A DNA stretch of 64,000 nucleotides. It comes from Nioella ostreopsis (GTDB taxonomy: Bacteria; Pseudomonadota; Alphaproteobacteria; Rhodobacterales; Rhodobacteraceae). How positions within the stretch are numbered: the first letter of the stretch is position 1; the number at the start of each line of letters is the position of its first letter. The notes beneath the pieces are model-generated. The model did no database searches. It saw only the letters and a list, made by a program, of their open reading frames with translations, and was not told the DNA's origin. The position numbers were made by a program, and so were the translations under genes. Positions 46,445 to 54,510 of this stretch are shown here, piece by piece. Location of the stretch: positions 82,731 to 146,730 of the forward strand of contig NZ_RCIQ01000010.1 of assembly GCF_004000255.1 (NCBI RefSeq), given 5' to 3'.

Positions 46445-47383
46445 TCACAGGGCAATGCCTTTGCGCTCGGCCACATGTGCCGCGATGGCCGCCTTGTACA
46501 GCGCCCGGATGCGCGCCGTGACCGGTCTTTCGCCAGACCCGATGGGTTTTCCATCAATCGAGGCGACCGGCGTCTGTGCCCCGAAGGTGCCGGTCAGGAA
46601 GGCCTCATCGGCGCCATAGGCTTCGTAAAGCGAGTAATTCTTCTCGCGCACCGGGATGCCATTGGCACGGCACAGGTCGATCACCTTCTGACGCGTCACC
46701 CCGTTCATGCAATAGTCGCCCGTCGAGGTCCAAACCTCGCCTTTCCTGACGATGAAGAAATTGCAGGCATTGGTGGTGTTCACGAAGCCATGCGGGTCGA
46801 GCATCAGCGCCTCATCCGCCCCGGCAGCTTCAGCCTGCAAGCAGGCGATGACGCAATTCAGCTTGGAATGACTGTTGAACTTGGCATCCTGGCTATGCGG
46901 CAGCCCCCTCACCTGCGGCACGGTTGCCAGCCGGATCCCTGACGATTGCAGACGGTCCACCGGTTTCGAATGCTCCATGATGATCACCAGCGTCGGCCCC
47001 GAGCGGCTGAGCGAGGGGTGCTGAAACGGTTTCACCTTCACACCTCGGGTCAGCATCAGACGGCAATGCACATCGGTGGTCATCCCGTTGGCCTCCGCCG
47101 TCAGACGCAGCGCCTCCGCAATCCCGGCCCGATCCATGCCGGGATCAAGGCTGACGGCTTTGCAGCTGTCGAAGAAGCGGTCCATATGCTCGTCGAAAAA
47201 GGCCCAGACCCCATCGTAAAGCCGCATCCCCTCCCACATGCCATCCCCCAGCATGAAGCCGGAATCATAGACCGAGACCTTGGCCTCATCCCGATGGACG
47301 ATCTCTCCATTTACATAGATCCCGATATCGAGGTTGCGGAGATCCTCTTTGGCGTCGTGGGTGGTTGCGTGTTTGTTTGTCAT
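46445..47383 (-). CDS. Class IV aminotransferase (branched-chain/D-amino acid type)
   Basis: A 312-aa PLP enzyme of fold type IV. The PLP Lys is probably in QDAKFNSHSKLNCV, and EALMLDPHGFVNTTNACNFF matches the class IV core around residue 200. It could be a branched-chain, D-amino acid or 4-amino-4-deoxychorismate-type enzyme; sequence alone does not settle it. The start at 47383 is the first plausible ATG after the repeat region; a start further upstream is possible. Confidence 0.85.
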   Translation of the reverse strand: MTNKHATTHDAKEDLRNLDIGIYVNGEIVHRDEAKVSVYDSGFMLGDGMWEGMRLYDGVWAFFDEHMDRFFDSCKAVSLDPGMDRAGIAEALRLTAEANGMTTDVHCRLMLTRGVKVKPFQHPSLSRSGPTLVIIMEHSKPVDRLQSSGIRLATVPQVRGLPHSQDAKFNSHSKLNCVIACLQAEAAGADEALMLDPHGFVNTTNACNFFIVRKGEVWTSTGDYCMNGVTRQKVIDLCRANGIPVREKNYSLYEAYGADEAFLTGTFGAQTPVASIDGKPIGSGERPVTARIRALYKAAIAAHVAERKGIAL

Positions 47384-47489
47384 TCTGCTTTTGCCTGTGT
47401 TTTTTTGGCACTGTGTCGTCATAGGGTCTCGGCTGGCGTGGATTGGCAAGGCTGTTTCAGGTTTGGCGTGCTTCGGCGGCTTTGTCCGG

Positions 47490-47667
47490 AGCGCAAAACA
47501 CCGCCCTCGGGCGGCGTGTAAGAATCTGATGTATGGTGATTTTTTTGTTTCGGGAGGGCGCAACAGACGATCTCTGCGCGCGGGGTCCCAGAACGCAAAC
47601 GCCCGCCCTTAGGCGGCGTGTAAGCATATGACATTGCATTAGATTTTTGGTTGCGGGGGCGCGCAGC
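47490..47667. repeat. Pair of 77-base direct repeats with hairpins
   Basis: Copies at 47490-47567 and 47592-47667, 102 bases apart, share CGCAAA, the stem CCGCCC/GGGCGG, CGGCGTGTAAG, a T-rich part GATTTTTTTG and a GGGAGGGCGC end. They lie upstream of the class IV aminotransferase. They look like REP-type mobile repeats or tandem terminators. Confidence 0.55.
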
Positions 47668-47693
47668 CGCCGCCTCTTGCCCATAGCGCATTG

Positions 47694-47931
47694 CTAGGTG
47701 TTCAGTCCCGGCATTTGGTGGATCGGATCGACGATGAATCTGTCTGGCTCTGAAGTCCAGACCTTGCAGACGTATTCGTATGGCGTGAGGCAATTCATCG
47801 TCTTGAGCCTGCGTGCGAAATTGTAGGCGGCGAGGAAGTCTGCCGATGCCGCACTGACTGTTGCCCCGTTGATGCTCGGCGAATATCACGCCACGTTCCT
47901 CACTGTTGAGGCGCTCGCTTCGTCTGTCCAT
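47694..47931 (-). pseudogene. Chimeric transposase fossil (IS30-like start, IS481-like end)
   Basis: Two transposase pieces are joined. From the ATG at 47931 reading reaches RLNSEERGVIFAEHQRGNSQ, resembling the IS30-family N-terminus. At about 47840 the frame changes, and from there to the TAG at 47694 the reading NFARRLKTMNCLTPYEYVCK then ends in HQMPGLNT, the C-terminus of IS481/IS3-type transposases. No active enzyme could result. The patch marks a repeat insertion site. Confidence 0.6.
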
Positions 47932-47985
47932 CGCAACATCCTATGCCCTGCGGGCTGCAGGTGTTGCACTTGAAACTTGAGCCTA

Positions 47986-49147
47986 GTCATCCGAATCTAA
48001 AGTTCGGCACATAGGTTTTGCTGTGTCCGCTGGCAGAACCGCTTGACGGATGCGAGGATTTCGTCAGCTGATTTGACCCATCGGTATGGCTTTGGATTCT
48101 CGTTATGCGCCTCGATGAAGGCGGTAATGTCAGCCTCCAGTTCGGCGGTAGATCGGTGGACTCCCCGTTGCAGTTGCTTGCGTGTCAACTCGGCGAACCA
48201 ACGCTCCACCTGGTTGATCCAGCTGGCCGAGGTGGGGGTGAAATGCACATGCCAGTGCGGGCGGCGCGCCAGCCACGCCTTGACGCGCGGCGTTTTGTGC
48301 GTGGCATAGTTGTCCATCACCAGATGCACCTCCGGCCCGTTCGGCATGGCCGCGTCGATCTTCTTGAGGAAGTCGAGGAACTCGGTCGCCCGATGCCGTT
48401 TGTAGCATTTGCCGATCACCGCCCCCGTGGCGATGTCGAGCGCGGCAAACAGCGAGGTCGTGCCGTGTCGAATGTATGTGTGAGTTCTGCGTTCGGCGAC
48501 ACCCGGCGCCATCGGCAGCACCGGCTGTTCGCGGTCCAGCGCCTGGATCTGCGATTTTTCATCTACACACAGCACGATAGCCCGGTTCGGCGGCGCCATG
48601 TAAAGGCCGACGATGTCCTGCACCTTGTCGACGAACAGCGGATCGGTCGAGAGTTTGAACGTCTCGCTCCGATGCGGCTGAAGGCCGAAGGCGGCCCAGA
48701 TGCGCCGGACTGTCGTATGCGACAGGCCCGTTGCTGCGGCCATCGATCGGATCGACCAATGGGTGGCATCCTTCGGCGTGCTGTTCAACGTGCGTTCGAT
48801 TACCGCGGCAACCTGATCGTCCGATACAGTGCGTGGCCGACCGGGGCGGTATTCGTCGGTCAAACCCTCGATCCGGTCCTTCACAAACCGCCTGCGCCAC
48901 TTGCCAACAGTGTGCTCATGCACCCCGAGCCGCGCACCAACCTCCTTGCTTTGAAGCCCTTCCGCGCAGAGCAAGATCATCCTGCACCGGTCCGAGAGCG
49001 ACCGTGCCGCCTTGTGTCGCCGAACCTGTGCTTCAAGGAAGGCGCGTTCCTCCTCGCATAGAACGACTTCGTCTGCCAAACGCCCCACCATCGCATCATC
49101 TCCCGATATACATCAGGTCAATGATACGAATTACAGTTCCAGGTGAC
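47986..49147 (-). mobile_element. IS630-family insertion sequence
   Basis: A 1162-bp element with imperfect ends GTCATCCGAATC (left) and GTCACCTGGAAC (right, complement), 14 of 21 matching. TA duplicates flank it at 47984-47985 and 49148-49149, as expected for IS630/Tc1-mariner. It sits exactly at the left boundary of the IS5 element. Confidence 0.85.
47997..49091 (-). CDS. IS630-family transposase
   Basis: A 364-aa DDE transposase, apparently intact. An N-terminal helix-turn-helix ([20 protein letters not shown]) precedes the catalytic core, in which [18 protein letters not shown] and [10 protein letters not shown] supply Asp, Asp and Glu. Length fits the family. Its gene fills most of the element. 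The single frame means it could still be active. Confidence 0.92.
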   Translation of the reverse strand: MVGRLADEVVLCEEERAFLEAQVRRHKAARSLSDRCRMILLCAEGLQSKEVGARLGVHEHTVGKWRRRFVKDRIEGLTDEYRPGRPRTVSDDQVAAVIERTLNSTPKDATHWSIRSMAAATGLSHTTVRRIWAAFGLQPHRSETFKLSTDPLFVDKVQDIVGLYMAPPNRAIVLCVDEKSQIQALDREQPVLPMAPGVAERRTHTYIRHGTTSLFAALDIATGAVIGKCYKRHRATEFLDFLKKIDAAMPNGPEVHLVMDNYATHKTPRVKAWLARRPHWHVHFTPTSASWINQVERWFAELTRKQLQRGVHRSTAELEADITAFIEAHNENPKPYRWVKSADEILASVKRFCQRTQQNLCAEL

Positions 49148-49149
49148 TA

Positions 49150-49982
49150 GGGTCAGGATTCATAACCAATAGATGACGGTCGCGGCCAGAGCAATGGCTG
49201 AGAGGAAGACCTTGGGGCATCGGTCATAGCGGGTCGCGACGCACCTCCAATCCTTGAGCCTGCCGAACATGATCTCGATACGGTTGCGGCGTTTGTATCT
49301 CCGCTTGTCGTATTTGACCGGCGTCTTGCGTTTTTTTTGCGGCCCGGGATGCAGGCGCGTATCCCTTTGTCCTGTAACGCTTCTCTGAACCAGTCAGCAT
49401 CATAGCCACGATCCCCGAGCAGCCATTTGACGTTTGGCAGGCCGCTCAGCAGGGCCCGTGCGCCGATGTAATCGCTCACCTGTCCGGCGGTAACGAACAG
49501 GTCGATTGGTCGCCCCTGACTGTCGCAGATGGCGTGCAGCTTGGTGTTCATGCCGCCTTTGGTCCGACCGATCAGGCGGCCACGCCCCCCTTTTTCGCGG
49601 CCATGCTGGTCGCTGTCCGGTGGGCCTTCAGATATGTCGCGTCGATCATCACGGTCGTCTTCTCACCGTGTTCCGCCGCCAGCCCGGCCATCATTCGCGC
49701 GAAGATGCCCTTTTCGCTCCAACGCTTCCAGCGGCTGTAGAGCGTTTTATGAGGGCCATATTCCCGCGGCGCATCCCGCCAGCGCAAGCGATTACGATTG
49801 ATGAAGATAATCCCACTCAAAACCCGTCTGTCATCGACCCTTGGCTTGCCGTGCGACTTCGGGAAGAGAGGCGCAAGTTTGCCCATCTGTTCCTCGGTCA
49901 GCCAGAAAAAATCACTCATGTCACCGCTCCTTTTCGGAGCCGTGAATCATGCAGCGCGACCGAAATCAATGCATCCTGACCC
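49150..49982 (-). mobile_element. IS5-family (IS427-group) insertion sequence
   Basis: An 833-bp element with ends GGGTCAGGATTCAT and, on the complement, GGGTCAGGATGCAT (13 of 14 match). TA or CTAG target sequence lies at each edge (right copy 49983-49984). It carries a transposase split over three frames. Confidence 0.82.
49160..49919 (-). pseudogene. IS5-family transposase in three frames
   Basis: Frame one (49919-49572) encodes the N-terminal part with MIDATYLKAHRT. After AAAAAGGGGGG a -1 shift is needed to reach GRGRLIGRTKGG and MNTKLHAICDSQGRP, with the second Asp in LLGDRGYDADW. This first shift is a known expression device in the group. At a run of eight A (near 49333) a second -1 shift is needed to reach RNRIEIMFGRLKDWR, with the catalytic Glu, and the stop at 49160. 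The second could be a disabling base loss. Confidence 0.65.
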
Positions 49983-50113
49983 TAGGCCGCCAGGCTGAAG
50001 GCGCTGGAGGGCGAAACCGACCTGCCCGGCTCAAGCTGGTTTCCTTTGACAGCACCGTTGCTGGTACTCGAGAAGGGATCAGTCTGACGGCAACAGGAAC
50101 AGGTTCTGATCGA

Positions 50114-50140
50114 GGAAAGGCGGATCAAGTCCGCCTTTCC
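50114..50140 (-). terminator. Terminator overlapping the regulator's stop codon
   Basis: GGAAAGGCGGA and TCCGCCTTTCC form an 11-bp perfect stem around a 5-base loop that contains the TGA stop (50125-50127). The 5' arm on the minus strand is coding, for the last residues of the regulator. No long T-run follows. Confidence 0.55.
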
Positions 50141-51153
50141 AGCATCGAGAACTGATGTGGAGAGACACCATAGCGGCGCCGGAAGTCTGCGGAGAAATAG
50201 GTCGTCGTTTCATAGCAGCAAAGGGCGGCGATCTGCACGACACTCATATCCGTTTCCGCGAGGAGGGCTCGCGCATGCCGAAGGCGCCGCTCTTTCATGT
50301 ATTTCAGCGGCGACAGCCCCACATGGTCGCGGAACAGTCTTTGGATTTGGCGCGGAGAAACTCCGACCGCGTCGTAAAGATTGCCAATTCCGCTCTCGGT
50401 CTGGAAATTGTCCTCGATCCACTCGATCGCGCGCAGCAGGTTCTCGTTCCGGGTGCCGAGCCGCGCAGCTATGCAGGGCGTCTGCTCGGCGGTCTCGGAA
50501 CGCTTGGTTCCGATCAGACATTGCTCCATGGCCGCGAAAACCGCCTTCTCTCCGCAGCAGGCATTGATCAGTTCCAGCGCCATATCCGCGGCTGCCGCCC
50601 CGCCCGCGCAGGTAACGATGCGCCCATCGATGCAATAGACCTCGTTGCTTGGATCAAGATCAGGCCAGCGGGCCCGGAAGACCGGATGATGCTCCCAATG
50701 CAGAGTGAAACGCCGTCCCGCGAGGATACCGGCCTTTGCGAGCGCGTAGGTGCCGCCGCATATTCCGCCGACCACCCGACCTCGCCGCCAGAGCCCGCGG
50801 ATATAGTCGGGTAGGCGCGCAGGCAGGTTGGTCTCCGGTTTGCGGCTGGCGCAGACAAAGGTGAAATCCGGCGCCTCCTCGGAACGAACCGGACCATCCA
50901 CCGGCACCGACATTCCGCTCGAACAGGACACAGCCTGCCCATCCCAGGACCGCAACCGCCACGAGATGATCTTGCGCCCCGCCTCGGCATTGGCGCGTTG
51001 GATCGGCTCCAGGACCGAGGACAGCGCCATCATGGAAAACCCGGGTACAACGATGAAATCCATACTGACCGTGCGGGCGTCGGCCCCGGTTCGAGAGACT
51101 TGGATTTCTTTGAACGAAAGTCCCCGCTCGCGGGGGGTGAGACAGACATTCAT
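50125..51153 (-). CDS. GlxA/GbdR-type AraC regulator
   Basis: A 342-aa regulator with a DJ-1/PfpI-like domain (about 30-200, with GGICGGTYALAKAGILAGRR) and a C-terminal AraC double helix-turn-helix (IGNLYDAVGVSPRQIQRLFR and QIAALCCYETTTYFSADFRR). This group includes GbdR, CdhR and SouR, sensors of betaine, carnitine and sarcosine. It is the last gene of the long amine operon and lies behind paired direct repeats, so autoregulation is plausible. Confidence 0.83.
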   Translation of the reverse strand: MNVCLTPRERGLSFKEIQVSRTGADARTVSMDFIVVPGFSMMALSSVLEPIQRANAEAGRKIISWRLRSWDGQAVSCSSGMSVPVDGPVRSEEAPDFTFVCASRKPETNLPARLPDYIRGLWRRGRVVGGICGGTYALAKAGILAGRRFTLHWEHHPVFRARWPDLDPSNEVYCIDGRIVTCAGGAAAADMALELINACCGEKAVFAAMEQCLIGTKRSETAEQTPCIAARLGTRNENLLRAIEWIEDNFQTESGIGNLYDAVGVSPRQIQRLFRDHVGLSPLKYMKERRLRHARALLAETDMSVVQIAALCCYETTTYFSADFRRRYGVSPHQFSMLERRT

Positions 51154-51234
51154 GGCCGCTCTCCCTTGGATTTGATGCCGTTCGATGGTTTCGCAGTCGG
51201 ATGTGCCCCAACCAGGGATCAGTCTTGTTAACGG

Positions 51235-51289
51235 AAGGTCGAGTCGACCTTACCAACATTTAACAACATTTTTCCAACATTAAACAACA
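51235..51289. promoter_or_regulatory. Paired direct repeats and a palindrome upstream of the regulator
   Basis: CCAACATTTAACAACA (51253-51268) and CCAACATTAAACAACA (51274-51289) are 16-base direct repeats starting 21 bases apart, two helical turns, as AraC-family sites often are. Beside them lies AAGGTCGA-G-TCGACCTT (51235-51251). The region is strongly AT-rich. It is the promoter region of the GlxA-type gene. Confidence 0.55.
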
Positions 51290-51295
51290 AAATAA

Positions 51296-51925
51296 TTATC
51301 TTTTTGTTGCACCCACCCCTTTTCCCGGAGCACCGGAAAGATGCGAGCGAATGGCCACCGCCAGGTCTTCCGGGCTATCGACCACGATATCGGCGTGAGA
51401 CATCACGTCAGCCGCCTGCCAGCCCCACGTCACCCCGATGGACACCACACCGGCGGCCCGCGCCGCGTCAATATCGCTGGCGGCGTCGCCGATCATGATA
51501 CGCGCCGAGGACCAGCTTGCGAGGGTTTCCGCCTTGGTCTGCCCGGTGCCGCCACCAGCCACTATTGAGAACAGCCCGCTCAGACCGTGGTGGCGCAGCA
51601 CCGCCTCAAGGAAGGGCTGACGGCTGGAGCTGAGCAGCGCCAAGGGTGCGAGTTCCGCGCATTCCCGAAGAAGCTCGGCCATGCCGGGGACCAAGGGAGG
51701 CAATCGCGGTGCCGCTAGGGCCAGCTCCGCCATACGCGCAGCGAAGGCCCGTGCGTCGATGCCCATGTCACGTGCCAATTGCTCGAAGGTCAAAGGCCGC
51801 AGCCGGGCGAACGGGCGCGCGTCGGACGGAAGGTCGACCCCCACTTCAGCCAAGGCCGTCCGGCAAGTCGCAACCCAAAGATCATGGCTGTCCGCGATGA
51901 CCCCGTCGAAATCGAAGCAGATCAA
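51296..51925 (-). CDS. HAD-family phosphatase
   Basis: A 209-aa haloacid dehalogenase-like hydrolase. Motif I DFDGVIAD at the N-terminus carries both catalytic Asp; LLSSSRQPF is motif II and MIGDAASDID is motif IV. It is close to phosphoglycolate phosphatase-like enzymes. GGGAGG lies five bases before a TTG at 51925, favoured over the GTG at 51931, which the ribosome site overlaps. In the operon, it could dephosphorylate the product of the choline-kinase-like enzyme. Confidence 0.8.
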   Translation of the reverse strand: MICFDFDGVIADSHDLWVATCRTALAEVGVDLPSDARPFARLRPLTFEQLARDMGIDARAFAARMAELALAAPRLPPLVPGMAELLRECAELAPLALLSSSRQPFLEAVLRHHGLSGLFSIVAGGGTGQTKAETLASWSSARIMIGDAASDIDAARAAGVVSIGVTWGWQAADVMSHADIVVDSPEDLAVAIRSHLSGAPGKGVGATKR

Positions 51926-51980
51926 GGGCACCTCCCGTCAACGGATCGCCGCGCGGGACCGACGGCGATCCGAACCTGTG

Positions 51981-53129
51981 CTACGAAAAACAGGCCGCAA
52001 TCAGGGGCCGGGTGTTTTCCGCCGTCATCTCCACCGGATTGCCGCCCGTCGAAGGGTCTTTCAACGCCCCTTCCAACAAGGCGTCGAAATCAGGATCGGC
52101 GATCCCCAGTCCGGTCAGGCTCGACGGAATTCCGAGATCCGCAATCAGCCCCTCCACGAAGCCGCAGAAGCCGTCGAACCCGCCAGAGATTCCGAGGTAA
52201 TCGGCGGCTTTCCCGATCCGCTCTTCGATCGCGGGGCGGTTGAAGTCCAGAACCGCCCGCATGACGACCGCGTTCGTGGTGCCGTGGTGGGTGCCGTAGA
52301 TCGCGCCGACCGGGTGGCTGACCGCATGGATCGCGCCGAGGCCCTTCTGAAACGCCACCGCCCCCATCATTGCTGCAGCCATCATCTGGCCGCGGGCCTC
52401 CAGGTCGGTGCCATCAGCATAGGCGCGCGGCAGGTTTTCCTTCACCAGCCGCATCCCTTCCAGCGCGATGCCCTGGCTCATCGGATGGAAGTGGGGCGAG
52501 CAATAGGCCTCGAGACAATGGGCGAAGGCATCCATGCCGGTGCCTGCCGTGATCTGCTTTGGCATACCGACTGTCAGTTCAGGGTCGCAGATCACGACCG
52601 AGGGCAGGACCTTTGGATGAAAGATGATCTTCTTTTCATGCGTTTGAGAATTGGTCAGGACCGAAGCCCGCCCGACCTCGGACCCGGTTCCCGCCGTGGT
52701 CGGCACAGCGACATTCGGGAAGATCGCGTCGGCATCGGCACGGGTCCACCAGTCGCCCACATCCTCGAAGTCCCAGACCGGTCGGGTCTGGCCGGCCATG
52801 AAGGCAACCATCTTGCCCAGGTCGAGGCCAGAGCCGCCGCCGAAGGCGATCACCCCGTCATGGCCGCCTGCCTTGAACGCTGCGACGCCAGCGGCAAGGT
52901 TCATCTCGTTAGGGTTCGGGTCCACCTCGGAAAACAGCGCGCGGCCAAGCCCCGCTTTGTCCAGGATATCAAGCGTGGCCCGTGTGATCGGCAGATCCGC
53001 CAGCCCCCGGTCAGTGACAAGAAGCGGGCGTTTCATGCCCGCCGCCGCGCAGGCCTCGGGCAGTTCCTTGATCCGGCCCGCTCCGAAGCGGACAGCGGTG
53101 GGATAGGACCAGTTGGCAGTGAGGGTCAT
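51981..53129 (-). CDS. Iron-containing alcohol dehydrogenase
   Basis: A 382-aa group III alcohol dehydrogenase. GGGSGLDLGKMVAFM (about 97-111) is the cofactor loop, and GTGMDAFAHCLEAYCSPHFHP and AIHAVSHPVGAIYGTHHG carry metal-binding His residues. It would oxidise an alcohol to an aldehyde for the next gene. No amine oxidase is present in the cluster, so the alcohol group may be the point of attack. It follows the aldehyde dehydrogenase by three bases. Confidence 0.9.
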   Translation of the reverse strand: MTLTANWSYPTAVRFGAGRIKELPEACAAAGMKRPLLVTDRGLADLPITRATLDILDKAGLGRALFSEVDPNPNEMNLAAGVAAFKAGGHDGVIAFGGGSGLDLGKMVAFMAGQTRPVWDFEDVGDWWTRADADAIFPNVAVPTTAGTGSEVGRASVLTNSQTHEKKIIFHPKVLPSVVICDPELTVGMPKQITAGTGMDAFAHCLEAYCSPHFHPMSQGIALEGMRLVKENLPRAYADGTDLEARGQMMAAAMMGAVAFQKGLGAIHAVSHPVGAIYGTHHGTTNAVVMRAVLDFNRPAIEERIGKAADYLGISGGFDGFCGFVEGLIADLGIPSSLTGLGIADPDFDALLEGALKDPSTGGNPVEMTAENTRPLIAACFS

Positions 53130-53132
53130 GGC

Positions 53133-54509
53133 TCAGACCTTTTTCTTGAGGTGGAAGGATTTGGGCCGCGTCAGCGCGTGATAGCCCAGAACAGACAGAC
53201 CGGCACCGCGCCCGGTATCCTTGCAGCCGGTCCAGCACAGGCCCGGGTCGAGGTAATCGCAGCGGTTCATGAAGACGGTGCCGGTTTCCAGCCGGTCCCC
53301 AATGGCCTCGGCCGCAGCAGCGTCCGCCGTCCAGATCGAGGCGCTCAGGCCATACTGGCTGTCGTTCATCAGCCGGATTGCCTCTTCGTCGTCCTTCACT
53401 GGCATGATGCCAACCACTGGGCCGAAGCTTTCTTCGCGCATCACGTCCATATCATGCGTGACTCCGGTGAGGATCTGTGGGGTCAGATAGGCCCCTCCGT
53501 CATCACCCGCCATCGGCGCGATATGGGCCTTGGCCCCGGCGGCCACGGCAGCCTCGATCTGCGCGCGCACCGCGCGGGCAAAGCGCGGGCTGGCCATTGG
53601 CCCCATCGTTGTCTCGGGGTCCAACGGATTGCCAAGTTTCGCCTGGTTCACCAGAGCAACCGCCTTTTGCACAAAGGCATCGAAGAGCGGTTCGGCCACG
53701 TAGATCCGCTCGATCCCGCAGCAGCACTGGCCCGAGTTGAACATCGCCCCGTCCATCACGCCATCGACTGCCGCATCCAGATCGGCGTCGGCGCGGATAT
53801 AGGCCGGGTCCTTGCCTCCAAGTTCCGTGGCGACGCTGGTAAAGGTGCCCCCCGCATATTGCTCCATCATCCGCCCGCCGCCAACGGAGCCGGTGAAATT
53901 CACGAAATCCACGCAGCCGCCCGAGATGAGCGCGCCAGTAACGTCATGATCGAGGGCGACGTTGACGAACACGTCTTCGGGCACGCCAGCCGCATGGAAC
54001 GCTTCTGCCAGGTGCTCGCCAACAAGGATGGTCTGCGCCGCGTGTTTCAGCATCACCGTATTCCCGGCAATGAGCGCCGGCGCGATGGTGTTGATGGCGG
54101 TCATGTAGGGGTAGTTCCACGGCGCGATCACCATCACGAGGCCAAGCGGCACGCGCTTGATCTGGCGCAGGACCGTGTCGGTTTCTTCGATCACCGCCGG
54201 GGCGAGCGACGTCCCCGCGATGTCGCACATATAGCTGGCGCGCTCGTTGAACCCGCCGAACTCGCCGCCATAGCGGATCGGGCGCCCCATCTGCAGGGCC
54301 AACTCCCGTGTCATGCGGTCTTGTTGTTCACCGATGATCGCGACGGCCTTTCGGACCAAGGCAATCCGCTCGTCCATCGGGCGCGCTGCCCAGGCCGGTT
54401 GCGCCGCGCGGGCGGCAGCGGCCAGGTCGCGGGCATCCGCTTCACTCAGCGTGTCGCGGGTGGCGATCACCGCCCCGTCAATCGGGGATACACAGCTCAG
54501 TTTTCCCAT
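53133..54509 (-). CDS. NAD-dependent aldehyde dehydrogenase
   Basis: A 458-aa aldehyde dehydrogenase, slightly shorter than usual. The catalytic Cys is in NSGQCCCGIERIYV and the Glu in ATELGGKDPAYI. The start at 54509 (MGKLSCVSPIDG) has AAAGG nine bases upstream and leaves one base after the synthetase stop. With the alcohol dehydrogenase it would take an amino-alcohol derivative to a carboxylate. The role equals PuuC in the putrescine pathway. Confidence 0.88.
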   Translation of the reverse strand: MGKLSCVSPIDGAVIATRDTLSEADARDLAAAARAAQPAWAARPMDERIALVRKAVAIIGEQQDRMTRELALQMGRPIRYGGEFGGFNERASYMCDIAGTSLAPAVIEETDTVLRQIKRVPLGLVMVIAPWNYPYMTAINTIAPALIAGNTVMLKHAAQTILVGEHLAEAFHAAGVPEDVFVNVALDHDVTGALISGGCVDFVNFTGSVGGGRMMEQYAGGTFTSVATELGGKDPAYIRADADLDAAVDGVMDGAMFNSGQCCCGIERIYVAEPLFDAFVQKAVALVNQAKLGNPLDPETTMGPMASPRFARAVRAQIEAAVAAGAKAHIAPMAGDDGGAYLTPQILTGVTHDMDVMREESFGPVVGIMPVKDDEEAIRLMNDSQYGLSASIWTADAAAAEAIGDRLETGTVFMNRCDYLDPGLCWTGCKDTGRGAGLSVLGYHALTRPKSFHLKKKV

Positions 54510-54510
54510 G

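Noticed and set aside
49986-50087. Plus-strand 33-codon open stretch right of IS5 that reads like the tail of a truncated gene
   Set aside because: It begins directly after an in-frame TAG at the IS boundary, matches no family I know and has no left-hand counterpart across the elements.
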